Shown one piece after another: positions 33,701 through 43,169 of a DNA stretch of 64,000 nucleotides. Position numbers and translations under genes: made by a program. How positions within the stretch are numbered: the first letter of the stretch is position 1; each line of letters begins with the position of its first letter. Origin of the DNA: Traorella massiliensis (GTDB lineage: Bacteria > Bacillota_I > Bacilli_A > Erysipelotrichales > Erysipelotrichaceae); the NCBI RefSeq assembly GCF_900104665.1, contig NZ_LT629969.1:777716-841715 (forward strand). Reading direction: 5' to 3'. The notes under the pieces were generated by a model, which did no database searches, had not been told where the DNA came from, and worked only from the letters and a program-made list of their open reading frames with translations.

Positions 33701-34997
33701 TGAGGGTCAAATGCGTCAGGCACAGGTTCTTCATCTGGCGAAAGGATGTGATGGTGTCAAACGTACGACCGGACAGCATCCTGGTGGTATCCTGGTAGTA
33801 CCGAATGAATTTGATGTACATGATTTTACACCAGTGCAGTATCCTGCCAATAACCCATTTGCAGATTGGAAAACAACTCATTTTGAATTCCATGATATTC
33901 ATGATAACCTTTTGAAATTTGATATTCTTGGTCATGTCGATCCAACAGCGATGAAGCTTTTGGAAGAACAAAGCGGGATCGATCCGAAAACGATCCCGAT
34001 GAATGATCCGGAAACGATGAAAATCTTCTCAAGTGTCGAAAGTTTACATATTGATACTTCCAAAAATACAGAGGTTACAGGAGCTGCCGGTATTCCGGAA
34101 TTTGGTACACCGTTTGTTCGTGGTATCCTGGAATTGACAAAACCAACGACCTTTGATGAATTAGTACGTATTTCTGGTCTTTCTCATGGTACGGATGTTT
34201 GGCTGAATAATGCCAAGGATTTGATTGATAGTGGTCAATGTACATTGAAAGATGTTATCGGATGTCGTGATGATATCATGGTATATTTGCTGCATAAGGG
34301 ACTTCCTGCCAAATTAGCTTTTACGATCATGGAAAGTGTTCGTAAAGGTAAAGGATTAAAAGATGAATGGAAGGAAGAAATGAGCAAAAAGGAATATAAT
34401 ATTGATCCTTGGTATATTGACAGCTGTTTAAAGATCAAGTACATGTTCCCAAAAGCTCATGCTGTAGCTTATGTTATGATGGCGGTTCGTATTGCCTGGT
34501 TCAAGGTACATCAGCCTCTCTATTATTACTGCATGTTCTTCTCGATTCGCTGCGATGCCTATGAGATTGAAACGATGATTGCCGGTGAAAATATGATACG
34601 CTTAAGAATGAATGAGATTTCTCAAAAGATGTATTCTAATGAGCATAAAAATGAAGTATCTAAAAAAGAAAAAGATATTTATTCTACCTTGGAACTGGCT
34701 TTAGAAATGGTATTGCGTGGTTATCGAATCGGTAATATCGATCTGAATCGTTCGCAGGCAAGTACCTTTATCGTGGACCCTGATCATAAGAACACGATCA
34801 TACCTCCTTTCTCAACAATTGATGGGTTGGGAAGCAACGTTGCAGAAACGGTTGTTGAAGAAAGAGAAAAACGTCCATTCTTATCAAAACAAGATCTGAT
34901 GGCACGCACCTCTTTAAATGGAACCCATATCAAGAAATTGGAAAGCATGGGAGTATTAAAAGGTCTTCAGGAAGAAAATCAAATGTCATTATTTTAA
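30729..34997 (+). CDS. polC: DNA polymerase III PolC (Gram-positive replicative polymerase)
   Basis: This 1422-residue protein is the replicative polymerase of low-GC Gram-positives. In order it has an N-terminal region, an OB domain (about 190-270), a split PHP domain (VELHLHTKLSEMDGVSDISQ near 281, resuming after the exonuclease), an inserted DEDDh proofreading exonuclease (YCIFDLETTGLSS, VAHNASFDVNFI, HRADYDAQVL, about 375-545), a zinc-binding CPKCHYVEF...KCPNCGE loop, and the polymerase core with PDIDLNFSGDYQ (about 938). It ends NQMSLF, the sliding-clamp-binding tail. GAGAGGAGG precedes the ATG. A bidirectional terminator follows. Confidence 0.97.
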   Translation: MNIEYLLKELKMDEESSYFQKAQLEKPIYYKSAQKLCIHLRLERVLPFQVWRMLKDRLMKHLKCSVEIEISVQDMSFEDNLIKEYAEECIVLNHLRLHSDIHQGKMKISDDQLEDFYVLQEWLKRAGLKLEEEKEEAIFREEVKKVKAPKVTFTPEVNVEKKKTYVPRGKKSYLPLSLHEIHEACENVEIWGDIFEIEMRPVGKSMLQSVYLADDDDAIVMKRFSGARLSEEEMNQLKVGQRIRAYGRVVDDSYLRTLVFMPDKVEVIEKKMREDTAEKKRVELHLHTKLSEMDGVSDISQYIDQAAAWNHTALAITDHLVVQDFPKAQRYLEKINKGRENPIKMLYGVEMNMVDPELNIVTHPNDTKLEEASYCIFDLETTGLSSRYDHIIEFGGVIVENREVKGKLQMFIKPPVALSAFTTNLTNITEDDLENALPFEQAADQILEFIGDRVLVAHNASFDVNFINDSLVRIGRKPLENPVIDTLDLSYSLHADRKAHRLGNIARIYNIKYDEEVAHRADYDAQVLSDVYLNMLNELKDVETLNDLAHFYTEACFSKVRTKHIIVFAKNKAGLKSLFELITLSHTKHLAYNGKNSANIVAEPRIFRKEIEERRENLLLGSACSNGEVFEIAHTRNEEQLKKVVSFYDFIEIQPLENYRFLIERNTIASNERLKEILSGIIAAADELGKPVVATGDCHYAEPSQKKIRDIYINSQAIGGKRHPLYIYDAQRRRTTVNPDQHFRSTNEMLECFNWLDEKKAYEIVVENTNMIADQIEKINPVYDTLFPPKMENSDKKLAEICYENAYKKYGNPLPKIVEDRLKRELDSIIGHGFYVVYYISHLLVKKSLEDGYMVGSRGSVGSSFVATMANITEVNPLAPHYVCPKCHYVEFFTDGSVASGFDLPDKKCPNCGEIIRGDGQDIPFETFLGFEGDKVPDIDLNFSGDYQPRAHNYLKEVFGEDHVFRAGTIGTVAQQTAFGYVKGYEEEMGIEGQMRQAQVLHLAKGCDGVKRTTGQHPGGILVVPNEFDVHDFTPVQYPANNPFADWKTTHFEFHDIHDNLLKFDILGHVDPTAMKLLEEQSGIDPKTIPMNDPETMKIFSSVESLHIDTSKNTEVTGAAGIPEFGTPFVRGILELTKPTTFDELVRISGLSHGTDVWLNNAKDLIDSGQCTLKDVIGCRDDIMVYLLHKGLPAKLAFTIMESVRKGKGLKDEWKEEMSKKEYNIDPWYIDSCLKIKYMFPKAHAVAYVMMAVRIAWFKVHQPLYYYCMFFSIRCDAYEIETMIAGENMIRLRMNEISQKMYSNEHKNEVSKKEKDIYSTLELALEMVLRGYRIGNIDLNRSQASTFIVDPDHKNTIIPPFSTIDGLGSNVAETVVEEREKRPFLSKQDLMARTSLNGTHIKKLESMGVLKGLQEENQMSLF

Positions 34998-35002
34998 AAG
35001 TA

Positions 35003-35050
35003 AAAACTGCAAGTTAGATATTTTGGTGATATATCTGTTTGCAGTTTTTT
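35003..35050. terminator. Two-part terminator between polC and yitT
   Basis: AAAACTGCAA (35003-35012) pairs with TTGCAGTTTT (35039-35048), with an inner AGATAT/ATATCT stem, and both sides carry A/T runs. It can end polC and the convergent yitT transcript. Confidence 0.8.
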
Positions 35051-35051
35051 G

Positions 35052-35933
35052 TTATTCAATATTTTTTTGATCATAGTTGCCAATGATCTGCTCAGTCTTA
35101 GATACAGTGATGAATATCTGGGGATCAATAAGCTGTGCTTCTGTTACAAGTTCATTGACTTCAAATGAGTTACAGACAAGGATCAGCATGCTTTTTTCTT
35201 CTTTGGTATAGGCTCCTTGTGCAAAGAGCTGGGTAGCACCGTGATTGGTCGTTTTAAATATCAGGTCACTGATTTCTTCAGGTTTGGAGGTAATCAGACG
35301 TAAAGATACAAGCTTGTAGCGGTCATGAAAATTGTTGATGATATAGGTTGCCGCAAATTGGTAGATCATGGAATAAAAAGCATCATAGAAACCGAAATAA
35401 ATACCGGCAATGATAAGGATAAGAATATTGAAGATCATGATCTGATTCCAGAAAGGCTTATTGTATTTATGAGACATATAGATGGCGATAAAATCCATAC
35501 CGCCACTGCTGGCATTTGCCTGTAAAGCCAATAAGCTTGAAAAGCCTGCAATAACACCTCCAAAAAGACTCAGAAGCAGAGGATCATCAACAAGAGAAAA
35601 GCGTGGAATCAGGGTAATGAAAAAAGAAACGAGAACAAATTGTAAACCTGAATAGAGAAGAAACTTTTTGCCTGCTACTTTTCTTACTAAAAAAATTGAA
35701 CCAAGGTTGAGTATCAAATATAGAAAGTTAAACGAAAGATCAAAATTCAAAAATTTCAGAGATAGCCGGCTGGTCAAAACAGCGATCCCTAGAAAACCCG
35801 ATGGATATAGATGAGCCGTTTCCACGAATCCTTGAACAGCAACTGCTGAAAGAAGACTGGAGAGAATGACGAGAAATAGCGATTTAAGGTGTTGATTAAA
35901 TAATTGATTTTTGGATTTATTTATATGATTCAT
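35052..35933 (-). CDS. yitT: YitT family membrane protein
   Basis: A 293-residue protein with five to six hydrophobic segments (about residues 17-38, 50-68, 75-90, 99-118, 130-150 and 170-190) and a C-terminal cytosolic DUF2179 domain (about 215-290, SLRLITSKPEEISDLIFKTTNHGATQLFAQGAYTKEEKSML). SGFLGIAVLTSRL and ASSGGMDFIAIYMSHKYN are conserved in the family. Function is unknown, and DUF2179 may bind a nucleotide or other small ligand. The ATG at 35933 follows AAAGGAGA; an upstream in-frame ATG at 35987 would overlap the promoter. It is divergent from ppdK. Confidence 0.9.
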   Translation of the reverse strand: MNHINKSKNQLFNQHLKSLFLVILSSLLSAVAVQGFVETAHLYPSGFLGIAVLTSRLSLKFLNFDLSFNFLYLILNLGSIFLVRKVAGKKFLLYSGLQFVLVSFFITLIPRFSLVDDPLLLSLFGGVIAGFSSLLALQANASSGGMDFIAIYMSHKYNKPFWNQIMIFNILILIIAGIYFGFYDAFYSMIYQFAATYIINNFHDRYKLVSLRLITSKPEEISDLIFKTTNHGATQLFAQGAYTKEEKSMLILVCNSFEVNELVTEAQLIDPQIFITVSKTEQIIGNYDQKNIE

Positions 35934-35958
35934 AATTGTCTCCTTTTTTAATGATGTT

Positions 35959-35987
35959 GTTATACTATTGAAAGAATCGTTTGTCAA
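35959..35987 (-). promoter_or_regulatory. Promoter of yitT
   Basis: On the minus strand a perfect TTGACA is followed after exactly 17 bases by TATAAC. The start codon lies 26 bases downstream of the -10. This is one of the best promoter matches in the window. Confidence 0.8.
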
Positions 35988-36016
35988 TCAAGATTTGAAT
36001 TATTTATAGTTTAGAC

Positions 36017-36045
36017 TAGTCAATTAAGAAAAAAAAAGCTATAAT
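36017..36045 (+). promoter_or_regulatory. Promoter of ppdK
   Basis: TAGTCA, 17 bases and TATAAT lie 40 bases before the ppdK start, which has its own AGGAGG. The -10 is perfect and the -35 matches four of six. Confidence 0.6.
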
Positions 36046-36084
36046 ATTAAGGTAAGCGATTACAATTGCTAGGAGGAATTATTA

Positions 36085-38709
36085 ATGACAAAATATGTTT
36101 ATCTGTTCTCTGAAGGTAATGGCCAGATGCGTGAGCTTTTAGGTGGAAAAGGTGCAAACCTTGCGGAAATGACAAAATTGGGCATGCCCGTTCCTTTTGG
36201 TTTCACTGTAACAACTGAGGCTTGTAACCGTTACTATGATGACGGGGAACAAATTCATGAAGACATTCAGAAGGAAATTTTTGAAGCGTTAAGCGAATTG
36301 GAAAAGAAAACAGGAAAAAAACTAGGAGATAAGGAAAATCCTTTACTGGTATCAGTTCGTTCAGGGGCCAGAGCTAGTATGCCGGGGATGATGGATACCA
36401 TTCTGAATTTAGGTATCAATGATGAAGTGGTTGAAACGATTGCAGCAAAGACAAATAATCCACGCTTTGCTTATGATTCTTATAGACGTTTCATCCAGAT
36501 GTTTGCAGATGTAGTTATGGGATTATCCAAGGCTCGTTTTGAAACAATTATTGATGAAATCAAAGCTGAACGTGGTGTGAAGCTGGATTCTGATTTAAAT
36601 GCTGATGAAATGAAAGAAATGGTTTCAAAATTTAAGGAATTCTATCGTGAACAGCTTCATGATGACTTTCCTACAGATCCACGTGTTCAATTGATCAAAG
36701 CTGTTGAAGCAGTATTTATGAGCTGGAATAATGAACGTGCAATTTATTATCGTCAAGTTAATGATATTCCATCTTCATGGGGTACAGCCGTTAATGTTCA
36801 ATCCATGGTTTTTGGAAATATGGGAAATGACTGTGGTACAGGGGTTGCTTTTACACGTAATCCAGCTACAGGTGAAAAGAAATTATTTGGTGAATTTTTA
36901 ATGAATGCTCAGGGTGAGGATGTTGTTGCCGGTGTTCGTACGCCTCAGACAATTGATCAACTGAAAGAAGTCGCTCCTCATGCTTATGATCAGTTTGTGA
37001 AAATCTGCGGTATTCTGGAAAACCATTATAAAGATATGCAGGATATGGAATTTACTATTGAAAATGGAAATCTGTATATGCTTCAGACACGTAATGGAAA
37101 GCGTACAGCTGCAGCTGCGTTGAAAATTGCCTGTGATTTGGTTGATGAAGGATTAATCAATGAAGAAGAAGCTTTGATGATGGTAGACCCAAAACAGTTA
37201 GATGCACTGTTGCATCCACAGTTTGATGCCGATGAATTAAAGAAAGCTAAAGTTATTGCGAAAGGTCTTGCAGCTTCTCCAGGGGCTGCTGCCGGACAGG
37301 TATATTTTACAGCAGAAGATGCGATTGCTGCTCATAATAATGGTGAAAAAGTGGTGCTTGTCCGTCTGGAAACAAGTCCGGAAGATATTCAGGGTATGGC
37401 TGCCAGTGAAGGTATTTTAACTGTTCGTGGCGGTATGACAAGTCATGCAGCCGTTGTTGCTCGTGGTATGGGTACTTGCTGTGTATCCGGCTGTGATGAT
37501 GTTAAGATCAATGAAGAAGCTAAAACGTTTACTGTTAATGGTGTGACTTATCATGAAAAAGACTGGATTTCACTTGATGGCTCTACAGGAAATGTATATG
37601 GTGAGGCTGTTAAGACCGTTCCGGCAACGATCAGTGGTTATTTTGAAAGATTTATGAGTTGGGCTGATAATACACGTAAGCTTCAGGTGAGAACAAATGC
37701 CGATACTCCTAGAGATGCGAAACAGGCTGTTGAATTTGGTGCCGAAGGTATTGGTTTGGTTCGTACAGAGCATATGTTCTTCGAAGGTGATCGTATCAGG
37801 GCTGTTCGTGAAATGATCGTTTCTAAGACTGAAGAACAGCGTCGTGTTGCTTTAGCAAAGATTCTTCCTATGCAGCAGGGTGACTTTGAAGCTATCTATG
37901 AAGTGATGCAGGGACTTCCGGTAACGATCCGTTATTTAGATCCGCCTCTGCATGAATTCTTGCCTAATACGGATGAAGAAATTGCCTCTTTAGCTGAGGA
38001 AATGAATATGACATTTGATGAATTGAAGAATGTCGTTGTTTCTTTACACGAATTTAACCCTATGATGGGTCACCGTGGCTGTCGTTTGGCTGTCAGCTAT
38101 CCTGAAATTGCCGAAATGCAGACGGAAGCTGTCATTCAGGCTGCAATCAATGTCAATAAGAAACATCCTGAATTTGATGTTCATCCAGAAATCATGATTC
38201 CTCTTGTTGGTGATAAAGCAGAACTTAAATTTGTTAAGAATATTGTTGTAAAGAAGGCTGAAGAGGTCATGGAAAAGAATGGTGTCCATTTAGATTATAA
38301 GGTTGGAACGATGATTGAAATTCCTCGTGCTGCCTTATTAGCAGATGAGATTGCGGAGGAAGCTGAATTCTTCTCATTTGGAACGAATGACCTGACTCAG
38401 ATGACTTTCGGTTTCTCAAGAGATGATGCCGGTGGATTCTTGAAAGATTATTATGAAAAGAAAATCTACGAACAAGATCCATTTGCCCGTGTTGATCAGA
38501 AAGGTGTAGGAAAACTGATCAAGATGGCAGCTGAAGGCGGAAGAGCCACTCGTCCTGATATCAAGTTAGGTATTTGTGGTGAGCATGGTGGGGATCCAAG
38601 TTCTATTGACTTCTGTCATCGTATAGGACTGACATATGTTTCTTGTTCACCTTTCCGTGTACCAATTGCTCGTTTAGCGGCTGCACAGGCTGCTATTCGC
38701 AATAAGTAA
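36085..38709 (+). CDS. ppdK: Pyruvate, phosphate dikinase
   Basis: An 874-residue enzyme interconverting pyruvate, ATP and phosphate with PEP, AMP and pyrophosphate; in anaerobes it works in glycolysis or PEP synthesis. The N-terminal ATP-grasp domain starts KYVYLFSEGNGQMRELLGGKGANLAEM. The swivelling phosphohistidine domain has GGMTSHAAVVARGMG with the catalytic His at residue 454. The C-terminal PEP/pyruvate TIM-barrel contains GIGLVRTEHMFF and KLGICGEHGGDP with the active-site Cys at 831. Length is standard. AGGAGGAATTATTA leads to the ATG. No PPDK regulatory protein gene is adjacent. Codon use is typical of a highly expressed gene. Confidence 0.97.
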   Translation: MTKYVYLFSEGNGQMRELLGGKGANLAEMTKLGMPVPFGFTVTTEACNRYYDDGEQIHEDIQKEIFEALSELEKKTGKKLGDKENPLLVSVRSGARASMPGMMDTILNLGINDEVVETIAAKTNNPRFAYDSYRRFIQMFADVVMGLSKARFETIIDEIKAERGVKLDSDLNADEMKEMVSKFKEFYREQLHDDFPTDPRVQLIKAVEAVFMSWNNERAIYYRQVNDIPSSWGTAVNVQSMVFGNMGNDCGTGVAFTRNPATGEKKLFGEFLMNAQGEDVVAGVRTPQTIDQLKEVAPHAYDQFVKICGILENHYKDMQDMEFTIENGNLYMLQTRNGKRTAAAALKIACDLVDEGLINEEEALMMVDPKQLDALLHPQFDADELKKAKVIAKGLAASPGAAAGQVYFTAEDAIAAHNNGEKVVLVRLETSPEDIQGMAASEGILTVRGGMTSHAAVVARGMGTCCVSGCDDVKINEEAKTFTVNGVTYHEKDWISLDGSTGNVYGEAVKTVPATISGYFERFMSWADNTRKLQVRTNADTPRDAKQAVEFGAEGIGLVRTEHMFFEGDRIRAVREMIVSKTEEQRRVALAKILPMQQGDFEAIYEVMQGLPVTIRYLDPPLHEFLPNTDEEIASLAEEMNMTFDELKNVVVSLHEFNPMMGHRGCRLAVSYPEIAEMQTEAVIQAAINVNKKHPEFDVHPEIMIPLVGDKAELKFVKNIVVKKAEEVMEKNGVHLDYKVGTMIEIPRAALLADEIAEEAEFFSFGTNDLTQMTFGFSRDDAGGFLKDYYEKKIYEQDPFARVDQKGVGKLIKMAAEGGRATRPDIKLGICGEHGGDPSSIDFCHRIGLTYVSCSPFRVPIARLAAAQAAIRNK

Positions 38710-38717
38710 TCATGTAA

Positions 38718-38747
38718 AGCAAGGTATGATTTCATATCTTGCTTTTT
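38718..38747 (+). terminator. Terminator of ppdK
   Basis: An 11-bp stem (AGCAAGGTATG with CATATCTTGCT, one G-U pair) and a four-base loop are followed by TTTTT. Confidence 0.85.
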
Positions 38748-38864
38748 CTGATTTGTGATAAAAACAAATTTTGATATAAATCTTATATAAATTGAACCAT
38801 GATTTTATCTTGTTTTGTATGATTAAGATAGCATATAATTAATAAAAAAGAGAGGGGGATAGGA

Positions 38865-41255
38865 ATGCGTAAGAAAATAATGTATTTTGTTCTTTTTTCA
38901 ATGATATTTCTATTTTTGCCTTCATTTAATGTAAAGGCAGATTCGACAGGGTATTATTATGAAAATATTGATATTCAAGTAGAAGTAAACTCTAAAAGAG
39001 AATTTAAGATCACTGAAACATTAGATGTTTATTATGAAGAAGAAATGCATGGAATTATTCGTAGTATTCCTGAAGAAAGTGATGTAGAAGGATATAAGAT
39101 CACAGATATTCATGTAGAAGGGGCACCCTATCAAATAGAAGAAACCTACTCAGGTATTGATATAAGAATAGGTGATGAGGATAAAACAGTTACAGGAAAT
39201 CAACGTTATGTATTGACTTATACGCTTGCGCATTATCAGGATTATGATCAGGACCATGATTATATTTATTTAAATCTAATAGGTGATGATTTTGATTCGC
39301 CAACCAATCATTTAAGTGCTCATATCGTATGGCCAGAGAATACAACAGTTGAAAATGTAACTCTTACTGAAGGATATTACGGCAGCAGAGATAATGAAAA
39401 ATTAGATTATACAATAGGTGAAAACGAAATATTTATAGAATCAAATCAGACGATTGAACCATATGAAGCAGCAACTGTACAGATCCAGCTTAATCAGGGG
39501 GCATTCGCAGATGCACCTGTCTATGTATATCCGTATATCGTTCATCAGAAAACAATTCAGATTAGTATTGATGAAGCGCAAGATTTTCATGTAACGCAGA
39601 CAATTCAGCTTACTGCAAATGAAAAAGATGTTTCTTATCCTTTAAGTCCTGATTTTGATGCTTTTTATAGTTCTGAAACAGAGGTGCGTGATTTTGAATG
39701 TCTTGTTAATAGAGTAAATCAGTCTTCCGAATATTATGCTCATTTAGATGAAGCAGGTGAATATACAATCGAAATGAATTATATATTACATCCAAAAATT
39801 ATTTTTGACGGAGAATTAAATATGTCATTATTAGATCGATATGAGGATGCACAGACAGAAAATGTACATTTTGAGATTACAATGCCTGCACTTGCTGATC
39901 ATAATGTTTTTATTGGAAGATATAATGATACATCTGATTCACAACGCTACGAAATTAGTGAAAATGGGAATACACTGATACTAACAACAAAAGATGTTTT
40001 GCAGCCGGCAGAAAGATTAGAATTTACGTTGTATTTATCTGCTGCTGATTTCTATCGTCCTACTCCGGCATCTATCAAGGTGATCCCTGTTTTAAGCATT
40101 GGATTGGTTATTATTGCTATCATCTTGCGATATGTCGTGATGAGGCCTCGTTTTGTGGAACCTGTTACTTTTTATCCTCCAAGGGGAATGAACAGTGCTG
40201 AAGTGGGTTATGTCATTGATAATCGCCTTTCTAATGATGATATGACTTCTTTAATTTTTTATTGGGCTGGTTTAGGGGCTTTACAAATCAAAGGGATCGA
40301 TGATGATTTTACTTTGGTTAAAGTCAGTGAACTTCCTAGTCAATGTCCGATGTATGAGAAAAAATTATTTGAAAGTATGTTTGCTTATGGACATGACAAT
40401 GAAGTTACTGCGGATGATTTAGAACATAGATTTTATGTTGATATCAATCGTGCAAAGAAAAAGATTATTCAGATTTATAAAGAAATGCCTATGTATGAAA
40501 CTATCGGGAAAATAATGAAAGTTATTTTTTGCAGTTTGGCTGTTGTGCTTTTTTTAGCGATGGTGGCAGCTTTAAGTATGGCAGAATCGAGTGAATGGGT
40601 CAGTGAGTTTATTATTAAGCTGCTTTCTTTTTCCCCTGCTTTTGTATTTATGGTATTTATGGCATTGCTTTCAAGACTTTTCGCTACTAAGGATACAATT
40701 GTTTTCAAGTTTTTCTATTATCTTTTCCTTTTGTCACCAATTATCATATTTTTATTGATGATTAAAGTTATATCAGAAATCTATCAGATGCAATTGATCG
40801 TTGTAACTATAAGCTGTATATTCACATTTCTTATCGCAAAAGGAATAAAAAAATATACGCCTCAGGCATTAGAACTGGTTGGTCAATTAAGAGGCTTTAA
40901 ACGTTTTATTAAGGAAGCTGAAAAAGATCAGTTGGAAAGACTTTTAGAAGAAAATCCTGAATATTACTATCATATTCTTCCTTATGCTCAAGCTTTGCAC
41001 GTTACAAAGATATGGCAGGATAAATTTGATGATCTGACGGTCGAACCTCCTTCATATCAGACTGGTGATGTAATGACCTATGCAGCTTTTAATACTTTCG
41101 CAAGAACGGTGTCTCGTTCAATGAGCCATAGTATGGCTTCTCCTTCATCTTCATCCTCTGGAGGCGGTGGTGGCTTCAGCGGTGGAGGCGGAGGCTTCTC
41201 TGGCGGTGGAAGTTCCGGTGGCGGCAGCGGAGGCGGAGGCTCTCGCGGCTGGTAA
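38865..41255 (+). CDS. DUF2207 domain membrane protein with Gly/Ser-rich tail
   Basis: A 796-residue envelope protein. A signal peptide (MRKKIMYFVLFSMIFLFLPSF) precedes an extracellular DUF2207 region (about 25-395) with the typical EEEMHGIIRSIPEES motif. A membrane helix (about 407-425) leads to a cytoplasmic part, two or more further helices (about 550-575, 585-605, 620-660), and a Gly/Ser-repeat tail GGGGFSGGG...GGSRGW characteristic of the family. Function is unknown, and these genes usually accompany LemA or MoxR/DUF58 genes, as here. AGAGGGGG precedes the ATG. It heads a four-gene operon with moxR, DUF58 and transglutaminase genes. Confidence 0.9.
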   Translation: MRKKIMYFVLFSMIFLFLPSFNVKADSTGYYYENIDIQVEVNSKREFKITETLDVYYEEEMHGIIRSIPEESDVEGYKITDIHVEGAPYQIEETYSGIDIRIGDEDKTVTGNQRYVLTYTLAHYQDYDQDHDYIYLNLIGDDFDSPTNHLSAHIVWPENTTVENVTLTEGYYGSRDNEKLDYTIGENEIFIESNQTIEPYEAATVQIQLNQGAFADAPVYVYPYIVHQKTIQISIDEAQDFHVTQTIQLTANEKDVSYPLSPDFDAFYSSETEVRDFECLVNRVNQSSEYYAHLDEAGEYTIEMNYILHPKIIFDGELNMSLLDRYEDAQTENVHFEITMPALADHNVFIGRYNDTSDSQRYEISENGNTLILTTKDVLQPAERLEFTLYLSAADFYRPTPASIKVIPVLSIGLVIIAIILRYVVMRPRFVEPVTFYPPRGMNSAEVGYVIDNRLSNDDMTSLIFYWAGLGALQIKGIDDDFTLVKVSELPSQCPMYEKKLFESMFAYGHDNEVTADDLEHRFYVDINRAKKKIIQIYKEMPMYETIGKIMKVIFCSLAVVLFLAMVAALSMAESSEWVSEFIIKLLSFSPAFVFMVFMALLSRLFATKDTIVFKFFYYLFLLSPIIIFLLMIKVISEIYQMQLIVVTISCIFTFLIAKGIKKYTPQALELVGQLRGFKRFIKEAEKDQLERLLEENPEYYYHILPYAQALHVTKIWQDKFDDLTVEPPSYQTGDVMTYAAFNTFARTVSRSMSHSMASPSSSSSGGGGGFSGGGGGFSGGGSSGGGSGGGGSRGW

Positions 41256-41313
41256 AAAGATTTATGATTATTTGATGCAGAATATGTTAAAATAAGAAAA
41301 ACAGGAGGGAAAT

Positions 41314-42255
41314 ATGAGAGCTAGACAAATAATTGATGAAGTCAATAAAGTTGTTGTTGGCAAAGAAAATGAAGTGAGTAAGATCATGATGGCACTTCTA
41401 AGCAGGGGACATATTCTGCTAGAGGACATGCCTGGTGTCGGAAAGACTACGCTGGCGAATGCTTTTGCGAAAGCGTTAGGACTTGAATGGCGCAGAATTC
41501 AGTTTACGCCTGATGTGTTGCCAAGTGATATCGTTGGCTTTAATGCTATTGATCAGAATAGTGGTAATTTTGTATTACATAAAGGAGCTGTTTTCTGTAA
41601 TCTTTTCTTGGCTGATGAAATTAATCGTACTTCAAGTAGAACACAATCTGCTTTATTAGAAGTCATGGAGGAAAACCAGATAACTGTAGATGGGGTTACT
41701 TTTCAAGCGTATGATCCATTTAATGTTATAGCAACCCAAAACCCTTTTGGATCTGCAGGCACCCAGCTCCTTCCGGAGAGTCAGCTGGATCGTTTCATGA
41801 TCTGTCTTTCGCTCGGTTACCCAAGCGCTGAAAATGAAGTTGAAATTTTAAGACGTAAACAGCATCCTGAGAATTATCAGATTTCACAAGTAGTTACTGC
41901 TGATGAATTGCGGGAAATGCAGAAAGAAGTAGATCAGATTTTTGTTCATGATGAGATTATGAAATATGCTGTTCAATTAGTGTATATGACACGTTCTCAT
42001 TCTCAGCTTTCAATGGGAGCTTCACCACGTGGATCAATTTGTTTGATTCAAATGGGAAAAGCAAATGCTTATCTTCATGATCGTAATTATGTTATTCCGA
42101 AAGATATACAAGAAGTCTTATTTGATGTTTTAGGACATCGTATCTTATTGGCGAGTGCTCGACAATCAAAAGAAAATGATTTAAAAAGGCAGATTCTTCA
42201 GGAAGTTCTGAATTCTGTTCAGCAGCCTTCGCTGAGTGAAAATAATGCTGGCTAG
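41314..42255 (+). CDS. MoxR family AAA+ ATPase
   Basis: A 313-residue MoxR ATPase. It has Walker A MPGVGKTTLA (about residues 39-48), Walker B LFLADEINR (about 101-109), the sensor FNVIATQNPFGSAGT, the arginine-finger segment PESQLDRFM and a C-terminal lid domain. MoxR proteins act as chaperones that remodel partner proteins containing von Willebrand or DUF58 domains, and such a partner is the next gene. AGGAGGG precedes the ATG. The end overlaps the DUF58 gene by 11-20 bases depending on its start. Confidence 0.93.
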   Translation: MRARQIIDEVNKVVVGKENEVSKIMMALLSRGHILLEDMPGVGKTTLANAFAKALGLEWRRIQFTPDVLPSDIVGFNAIDQNSGNFVLHKGAVFCNLFLADEINRTSSRTQSALLEVMEENQITVDGVTFQAYDPFNVIATQNPFGSAGTQLLPESQLDRFMICLSLGYPSAENEVEILRRKQHPENYQISQVVTADELREMQKEVDQIFVHDEIMKYAVQLVYMTRSHSQLSMGASPRGSICLIQMGKANAYLHDRNYVIPKDIQEVLFDVLGHRILLASARQSKENDLKRQILQEVLNSVQQPSLSENNAG

Positions 42256-43168
42256 ACGTTTGTTTGTTTTACTGTTAACTTTTCTTCTTATCATTGTTTT
42301 TCTTATAACAAGAGCCTACTACTTATTGCTGCTGATCGTGCTTTTGTTTTCAATGATGTTGATAAGTCTTTTCAGCATGCTCATGATGCATCATAAAATT
42401 ACATTTCAATTCGTCAAACAAGAAAAAAATGCTACATTGGTATTTATAGGGAAAGGTATTTTTCCTATAGGGCGAATGAAAGTGGATATTGTGATTCATA
42501 ATCTTTTTTTGGATACCTCTTTTTCACAATCTAAACAATTTCTTGTTAGTGGAGACAAGGTAGTGATACCTCTGGATGAATCTAATTTTAAATTAGGTAA
42601 ATCAGTGATTTCTATTAAATCATGCAGAATCATTGATATGCTAGGCCTTTTTTCAAAAAAAATAAAATATCAGGAAACGATGCAGGATATTTGTTATCCA
42701 TATATTGATGAAGTTTATCGCAGATTAAATTCTCAGATAAATGAGAAGCTTCAGTATTATAATTATCAAAAAAAAGATGATTATGATCTTCGTGAATATC
42801 GTGAGGGTGATTCGATAAAGGATATTCATTATAAGGTGAGCTATCGTCAATCAAAATTAATGATCAAAGATAAACATAAAGATTCAAGTATGACGATGAA
42901 ATTGTTTCTTGATCTTTCAAAAGATGAAGAATCCTGCCGACAGGTTCTTTCTTATTTATATCAATTTGTTTATCATCTGACATTACAAAAATCAAAGTGT
43001 CAGATACAATGGTATTCAAAAAATAAGCTGATGGAAGAAAAGATATCTGATTTAAAAGAGTATGAAAATGTATTAACGACTATTCTTTCAAATCCAAAAG
43101 CACTAGAGGGAAATTCTGTTCATTCTGAATGGGTGATTACTGATTTGGGTATTGAAGGAGGTGAATAA
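42245..43168 (+). CDS. DUF58 domain protein
   Basis: A 307-residue protein with two N-terminal membrane helices (about residues 5-25 and 27-48) and a C-terminal DUF58 domain marked by YDLREYREGDSIKDIHYKVSYRQSKLMIKD (about 180-210). DUF58 proteins are predicted partners of MoxR ATPases with a possible von Willebrand-like fold downstream. The ATG at 42245 is chosen although a GTG at 42236 is possible; neither has a strong ribosome binding site, and translation probably depends on coupling with moxR, which it overlaps. It ends with GGTGAATAAG shared with the transglutaminase gene. Confidence 0.87.
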   Translation: MLARRLFVLLLTFLLIIVFLITRAYYLLLLIVLLFSMMLISLFSMLMMHHKITFQFVKQEKNATLVFIGKGIFPIGRMKVDIVIHNLFLDTSFSQSKQFLVSGDKVVIPLDESNFKLGKSVISIKSCRIIDMLGLFSKKIKYQETMQDICYPYIDEVYRRLNSQINEKLQYYNYQKKDDYDLREYREGDSIKDIHYKVSYRQSKLMIKDKHKDSSMTMKLFLDLSKDEESCRQVLSYLYQFVYHLTLQKSKCQIQWYSKNKLMEEKISDLKEYENVLTTILSNPKALEGNSVHSEWVITDLGIEGGE

Positions 43169-43169
43169 G

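Noticed and set aside
41150-41252. Short tandem repeats at the end of the DUF2207 gene, considered as a repeat array
   Set aside because: They encode the family's usual Gly/Ser tail in frame and have no spacer structure; not CRISPR.
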